This document shows, in pieces, positions 57,830 to 64,000 of a DNA stretch of 64,000 bases. A program made the position numbers and the translations under genes. Source of the DNA: Ampelocalamus luodianensis (lineage: Eukaryota > Streptophyta > Magnoliopsida > Poales > Poaceae); the NCBI GenBank assembly GCA_036346255.1, contig CM070619.1, forward strand, positions 36,276,342 through 36,340,341, read 5' to 3'. The number at the start of each line of letters is the position of its first letter. Position 1 is the first letter of the stretch. The notes under the pieces were generated by a model. The model searched no databases. It saw nothing but the letters and a program-made list of their open reading frames with translations, and had not been told where the DNA came from.

Positions 57830-59312
57830 TTAGGCTTCACTAGATCTTGTTCTCATGTCATCAGCATGCTCATCACTATCTTGGATCTCTTCTGTGTTAG
57901 CCTGTGTATCCACATCTGCATCCATATCTGGGTCTGCTTCCGTAGTTTTCCCTTCGGTAGTGGGGGGGGCATGGCTACTCCCAGTTCCACTGGTGTAATT
58001 ACTAGTTTCTGTCGCATTAACCCCAGTGTGTTTTTCCATCATCCCCGACAGAGCTAACTTCGGAGACCACTCAAGTACATCATCAATTATGTTAGAAACC
58101 TTCTTTTGGTACCTAACAACAGGGAAAGAAAAAGGTTACTGAACTGGCACAGAACATGCAATTGAATTTCATGGCGTTGATTACCACAGGTCCAGTCCCT
58201 GACCAATATACTGTCAGAAACGTTGTTGGTAAAAAATGTATATAAATAATGCTCATGCAAGACGGGTCACCCCTTCTAAGATTTTTGGACCAATCCACAA
58301 ACGGCTCTAATATCAACAAAAAAAAAACTATACACCCCAACTATTACCTTGACAACCAACCATATGCACTAATAACAGCATCCAATTGATGGTTTTCCCA
58401 TTTGACAGGAAATTTGCAGTTTTGCACATTTATAAGCACATCATAGAATTGGCATACTACAGCTCTACTTTTTGGCAGATCTATATAGCACATCATACCA
58501 TTGGCATACTAGTTATCAGAAACACGGTTCATCTGAGTCACGATACGGGATTCGGGTTCGTAGTTCGCCACTTTTTCTTCCAATTTCCACAGCGAACACG
58601 AACCCCGTACCCTAAACCAGTTTGGGTTCGATGAATCTGGTTCGCGATTCGCAGGCTTTTATAGCGAATCCGGTAACTATCCTACAGCTCTACTTTTTGG
58701 CAGATACACCGTTAGATAGAGTCAGTCTATAAATTGTCCTGCCTATCCATTAATTTCAACGTAGGATATAGTGTCAGCTTCCTAGTAACATCAATTTAAG
58801 TTAAACATAATGCCAATCCTTTGTTGTAAAAATACTGTGCAAACCGGAACATGATTGCTCTTATTTGAAACTAAGTGTGTACTATCAAAATTATAACTGC
58901 ATGAGAAATTTGCACTATCAAAATTAGAACTGCATAAGCAATCTGCCAACAAAAAAAAGGCAGGTGTGTCTGCAATTTTGTGCTAAATGCAGATGGGTCA
59001 TGTTTGATAGAACACTTCTCTGACCTGGCATGGCTCTTAGGTGACAGCATGAAATAAGAAAATATTTTGCAGGAAACAAATTACCTGGCTCTAGCTGCTT
59101 CATCTGGAGCATGGTGCCTAAGCAGCAATATTACCAATACAGCAACAATAGCATAGAAAAGTCTTGACGTCCACTTTGGTCCCTCTCCTTCATCCTTCTG
59201 AGGCCAAACCGAATGAGTTCTCTAAATGTTGTCTCCTCTGCATTTATATTGGGGAAGAACCAGACACGTTTCCCAAGAAGAACCCATAGAATGCCAAAGA
59301 TAGCAGCTCTTA
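57830..59312 (-). CDS. Unrecognised membrane protein, last two exons (5' part missing)
   Basis: The penultimate exon is 59312-59085 and the last is 58112-57830, joined by a GT-AG intron with matching phase (AG|G). The reading is AAIFGILWVLLGKRVWFFPN, INAEETTFRELIRF, then WPQKDEGEGPKWTSRLFYA, a hydrophobic segment IVAVLVILLLRHH, APDEAARARYQKKVSNIIDD, VLEWSPKLALSGMMEK, and an acidic, Ser/Thr-rich tail ending MRTRSSEA. Two hydrophobic segments suggest a membrane protein with a cytosolic or lumenal acidic tail. A one-base deletion after LIRF (near 59200, in a run of A on the plus strand) breaks the frame, so this is either a pseudogene or a sequence error. Upstream exons are not visible; a C LTR occupies 60297 onward. 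I recall similar sequences in grasses but cannot name the family. Confidence 0.65.
58510..58679. mobile_element. Second copy of the 170-bp hAT-type MITE, in the gene's last intron
   Basis: The ends are TAGTTATCAGAAAC and CCGGTAACTA, and the interior is the reverse complement of 35613-35786. It is inserted in one half of a local duplication: GGCATACTACAGCTCTAC-type sequence at 58451-58480 recurs split around it (58503-58510 and 58682-58705). Confidence 0.8.
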
Positions 59313-60296
59313 CTGCAATTTCATTGGAAATATAAGCAATAAGGTGGTAAAAGCAAAAATAAAAATAAATATTTCAAGGAAAAAAGAACATATGTCTATG
59401 AAAACAACAAAAATTAAATATTGGAACATCTCATCATTGCCAAGTTAAAGAAGTTAACAAACTAAGGAATGCAACATAAAGAAGTGCGACAATAGCAAAT
59501 CATAAACATACAGCAACAGCACTAGTACTAGCAGACTGGTAAATGACAGTGCACTAAGAGTATATGTAAATATATCACTGAAACTCCATTGCTCAAAAAC
59601 ATTTCCTAGTGCCTAACATCCTATTGCATCTGAAGAGCACCAAATATGAAGACTTTCAAACTTTATCGTGTAAAACAACCCTAAGTGAGACAAGGTATCA
59701 ACTAGGTTTGGAAAACCACTAGGAACCTGTGAGTTACTGGATTTCCTGGGGTCTGGGGATGACCATAATTACACAAAGTGGACCTGGGATGCTGCCGAGG
59801 TATACCGAGTTACAACAGTACACACTGTTAACTTCACACAATTTTCTTAAGGAAGTGCATTTCCCTTCAGGCATGTTTGGCAACAATTGGAACGGGAAAT
59901 GGAAATTTACAGATGGGAATTTATGTACCCATAGCTAGTTCATACTCATTGTCATTAATTGAGTTGGAGTATTGGACCTAGGCATTAGATGGAACTTGGA
60001 AGGAACTACTTAGACAGATTAAATTATGCTAGGCTAACTTATATGGACCTATCTCTGTTATATCTGGCATTATGTGGTGGGATTGAGCAAGGAGTTCAAC
60101 TTTTAGAACCAACCCACCAATCCCTCATTTTGTATACAATTGGATTTGTACAGAGAATTTAAGCAAAGTTAGATATGGAAGACTGAATTCCTGATCCCAT
60201 TTAGAATTATCAGGGTACCCTCAGGGAGGAGATTGTTGGGAGTTGGAGCCAAATTCCCATCCCCAAACGCCCTACTAGTTCACATGCCCACTAACC
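59313..60296. other. Intron or upstream DNA, with a possible MITE at 59870-60272
   Basis: No exon is supported. GGCATGTTTGG at 59870 and inverted GGGCGTTTGGGG ending at 60272 could be terminal inverted repeats of a 403-base MITE, but I see no target duplication. Confidence 0.4.
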
Positions 60297-63200
60297 AATT
60301 AAAAATTTCTTGCATTCTGTTATTGTTGAATTTTACGAGAATTCTTGTAAAGGAATTGTGGAAATTCAAAGGCACAAGTCTCCTTAACCTAGGTCACGAC
60401 CTTTAAAATTTTCTCAGGATAATCTTGTGATCATCCATTGAAAATATTTTTCCTAAAATCTAGGAATGTTGGGTGACTCCTCTGAAAAATTTCATATTTT
60501 TAGAAATTGTTTGAATATTTTTAGAGGTTAGTCAAACAAGTTTGACTTTGAGTCAAACCCAAGCTCGAACCTTGCGAATTTCTGGAGGAAAATGCTCGCA
60601 TAAAACCTCTGAAATTTTTATAAAGGCCAATCCTTGAGTTAGCAAGCTCCTGTAAAAATTTCATAATTTTTGGAGTTAGTTTGCTACCTTGAAATATTTC
60701 CCAAAGTTTCAGTTTAAAACTCAAAACCCTAGTCAAAGTACTATTGGGTCCGAGCCCGACTTAAACTCATGGTTGAGTCCAACCAGCTAGCGCTCTCGGG
60801 CTCGCTCAAAGTGGTGCGTGGCGTTTCGGCCGTTGGATCTCCATCGGACGGTCCACGTTCGTGTGAACCTTCGGACCTCAGAGAGTCACCTCATATCCGA
60901 GCCACCGATTCTAATCCAACCATCACGACCTCCTCTTTCGTTCTTCTTCTTCCTCCTCGCGCCCGACACGTGTGCGCGCCATGGCGAATGTGGTGCGGCG
61001 CCTAGTCACCTCACTGGGGCCCCTCGACGGCTCTGAACCTTGTTTTCGTCATTGTCAGTGTTTAGCCCTGCTACTTACCTGCCCCCTTCCTCTTTTTCGC
61101 CCTTGACAGAATTTTAGGTCTTGTCCGCCATTAGAGCTTGTCCTCGTGCAACCGTTGACCCTGAGTTATTTGAGGACCTCTGAGCTCCTCCTTTTGTTCC
61201 TCTTTAGCACTTCTTTGTCGTCCTAGCCCCCTCTCTGTTCTGTGAGCTCAAAACTCAAAGAGCACCCATTGTCGCTATTGTTGGCCGTGGAGGACCTCCA
61301 TCGCCGACAGTGCCCCAAGGGTTCTTTTGGCAATCCTTTTGCTCCGCCTTGAGAGTCTCATCACCTTCATCAAATCACCTAACTTGATTTTGGGTTGCTT
61401 TCACAGGAGCAGCCTAAGTTTGAGTTTTCGGATCTCCGCGGTCGTGTTCATCCCTTTCGTCCCCAACTCCGGTAAGGACCTCTATGCTTCAATTACTTGC
61501 TCCTGGGCCATCTAGGAGGTCTTTTGAAGCAATCCTTACCTTGGGTTCATTCTCGTTTTGCTTAGGACCTCTTCTCAGTGTCGTCTTTCTCCGTGTCAGC
61601 GGTGGTCATCGTCGCTAGGACTCCTCCATGCACCTTTGCACCTCCTCTGTCCTCAGGTACATTCGTGGTAGTCCCTAGATGCTTTAGCACCTGCTATTTT
61701 GGACCGCTGCGGAGCTTTTCGCTATTTTCATAATTGGTCGTACTTGCACCTCCGCCTCTCTCGGCTTTCATGCGTGTTTAGGCCACTCATCATCGAGTAC
61801 CCTTTAGATGTGCGCAATTATATTGCGAACCTTTTTCTACCCTTTAATGCGCCGCGTGTGTGAGTCGCGGGGGCAAGCCGGAGCAAATCTGCGTAATCTT
61901 GAAGTCTGTTGTTGTCGTAAGACCACCTCTTAGACAAATCTCAGGACCTCTTAGGTTAGATTTTAGCCGTTAAAGACCTCTTTGGATTTAATCTTGACCA
62001 TTAGAATCACCCTTTGTGTTTTCACAAAAGACCACCCCTTGGTATTTTGCACAAACCACCCTCGGGGTCCTCTTTGCAAAAGACCACCGCTTGGTCTTTT
62101 GTAAAGAAAACCTCAGGACCTCTCTCCTCGCAGATCTTAACCTTAGGACCACCCCTGGGTAGATCTTGACCGTTCAGGACCTCCTCATGGAGATCTGAGC
62201 CGTTCAAGACCTCCCCTCTTTTAGACTTTATCGTTGAGGACCTCCCCTTGAGATCTTGACCGTCCAGGACCTCCTCTAGTAGATCTTGGCCGTCCAGGAC
62301 CTCTCCTTTTTTAGATCTTGTCGTTCAAGACCTCCTCTGAGTAAATCTTGACCGTCCAGGATCTTCCATTGGAGATCTGAGCCGTTCAGGACCTCCTCTT
62401 ATAGATCTTTAACCTTAGGACCTCCCCTATAGCTTTAGACCGTTAGATCTAGATCTAACGGTCTAGACCTCCTCGACACGTTTGGAGTTTTAGTGTTCCA
62501 GTCCCCATGGACCGACCATTTCTAGATCTGCGGCTCAGATCGCGTGGACGTTCGGACCCCCGAACGTTACTGTGCCCTGAGTCCTCCATCTTTAGATCGA
62601 CGGACGAGAATAGTTGGGACGTTCGGACCCCCGAATGTTTCATTCATTTGTGGACTGTTGGATTAGATCCAACCGCTGTGATTCGCGTGGGCCTTTCGGC
62701 GTGGCGGCGTGCGCTGGGCGTTGATTTGATCTCAACGAGGTTTTTCCACTTTGTGTTGGTAATGAGTAATTCTCTAAAGTTTTTATTTGTAAACTGTTAA
62801 TTACTTTAAATTTCAAAATTGCATAACTAATTCATTTTAACTCCATTTTAGATGGTTCAAATTGTGTTAAATTTCTTTTCAACTGAACCTTAATCTAAAA
62901 ATGTGTTTAGACACTGCTGCATACATGCAGAAAATTGTGCAGATTGTAGTAACTTACTTTAGCATTAATTAATGTTCTAGAAATTCATTAAAACTTGAAA
63001 AATACTTAAGTAATTCTCTGCAACTCCAAATTTAGTAAACTAAAAAGTGTTGGGCTCCTCTGTTAATATACTTTAGTATAGAATAGGTTTTTATTATGCC
63101 CTTGTTTCTGAAAGATGCCATGCCCTAGTTTCGTAACTTAGAAAAATCATAAGTAATTCAATTTAACTCCAAATGAAGTGAACCCAATTTTGCTGTTCTT

Positions 63201-64000
63201 AGGATGCCATTACCTGCCTACCATAAAAATTTCATGTTAAAATTTTTTTTGGAAATTTGTGCAATGAACAGTAATAGAAAACAATTTAATTTGAATTATC
63301 CAGCAGATTGAAATTGCTTACGCTATAAATTTTGCATGCTTAGTACAAATTGAGTGATTCTTGTTGCTAAATTCATTTAAAATCGTGATCTTCCTGCTGT
63401 GTAAATTTTATAGAATTTGGATGACTTTGGTTTTTAAGTCTTTTTCGGTGTTCTTCGTTTTTTATTGGATTTTTCGCGTTCTTACGATAGGTTCCGAAGA
63501 ATTTGTTGAATCCGAGAGTGATCCTCTGCAGCAAGAGGACTACTAGCAAGGCAAGCAGATGTAGCACTATTTGATCATATTGGTCCTATTATTTTCAAAG
63601 TCTAATATCTTGTTTGCAAATTCTATGTATGCATTGCTATTTTGCTGTTAAACTATTATCGATTAGTTGACCTATTAGATGCATAATCTACCGGCAAATG
63701 TTTATCCTCTACTACGGAGCCTAGGATTATCTTGCTGTGATTTAGGGTTCGTTGGATGAGCCCTTGTCACTTAGTAGATTACGAGTTAATGTTGTTTAGT
63801 CATGCTTAGCTACCGGTAGAATTGGGCGGTTCTCGACTTAGTCGATAACATTGATCACACAAAAAATTATTATAACTTTATGTTCAGCACCTTATGCTAT
63901 GTTTAATTGAGAAAACTAAAAAAATAAAAATAAAATATTTTAGACTTGGACACAATGGTAAGATGGTGTGCTTTTGGGTGTGAATGGTTGGTACCCGAGT
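60297..64000 (+). mobile_element. Second C-family LTR, lacking its first ~51 bases, cut by window end
   Basis: This copy is nearly identical to 51520-55230 of the solo LTR and colinear to the end of the window. It starts at AATTAAAAATTTCTTGC, so the first 51 LTR bases, including TGTAACATCC, are missing. It contains the GACCTCC array (61920-62470) and the perfect palindrome (62436-62465). Its right side, and whether an internal region follows, lie outside the window. Confidence 0.88.

Noticed and set aside
57830..59312. Naming the membrane protein as a DnaJ-type or other chaperone
   Set aside because: No J domain is visible in the two exons; the resemblance was from memory only.

Overview
This is nuclear plant DNA, almost certainly from a grass (rice tribe or a close relative). 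It shows GT-AG introns, very large Ty3/gypsy-type LTR retrotransposons with tRNA-Met primer sites, hAT-type MITEs, a tRNA-derived SINE, and grass-like eIF4B and bHLH121-type genes. There is no bacterial-style operon, CRISPR array or phage.

Layout. (1) 1-33275 is a nested retrotransposon stack. A minus-strand element, called M here, has its 3' LTR at 1-274, the C-terminal part of pol at 292-1570, the rest of pol and gag at 21820-25204, and its 5' LTR at 25683-30065. M is split by a plus-strand element of the same ~4.4-kb-LTR family, P, with LTRs at 1571-5893 and 17442-21819. P keeps only a leader, a broken accessory ORF and gag; its pol is replaced by a third element, B, with 2.5-kb LTRs at 8314 and 14919 and a 4-kb interior in which I see no protein. 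M in turn sits in a large LTR of a related family, D, whose right part runs 30066-33275. (2) 33276-51463 is the gene-bearing segment: an intact eIF4B-like gene (37342-38586, minus), a decayed RING-H2 E3 ligase copy (39161-39990), a GGTCTGACCGG-rich repeat (40230-42170), and a five-exon bHLH121/URI-like iron-regulation gene (43420-48641, plus). MITEs and a SINE are scattered through it. (3) 51469-56390 is a 4.9-kb solo LTR (family C) with a perfect 5-bp target duplication. (4) 57830-59312 holds the last two exons of an unrecognised membrane-protein gene on the minus strand; its upstream side runs into a second C-family LTR (60297 to the window end).

The host genes are single units, each with its own promoter. 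The retrotransposon modules (LTR, PBS, gag, pol, PPT) can be ordered, but every copy carries many small indels and looks inactive, or is represented by an error-prone consensus.

The most unusual signal is in the transcribed part of the giant LTRs. B carries a tandem array of about seven short hairpins whose stems differ in sequence but stay self-complementary, most of them introduced by GGTCC(C), and the array is present in both LTRs. Families A, C and D share a stem-loop built on GAGTAC/GTACTC whose length differs with compensating arms. P also carries a broken accessory reading frame upstream of gag; M keeps only its first codons.
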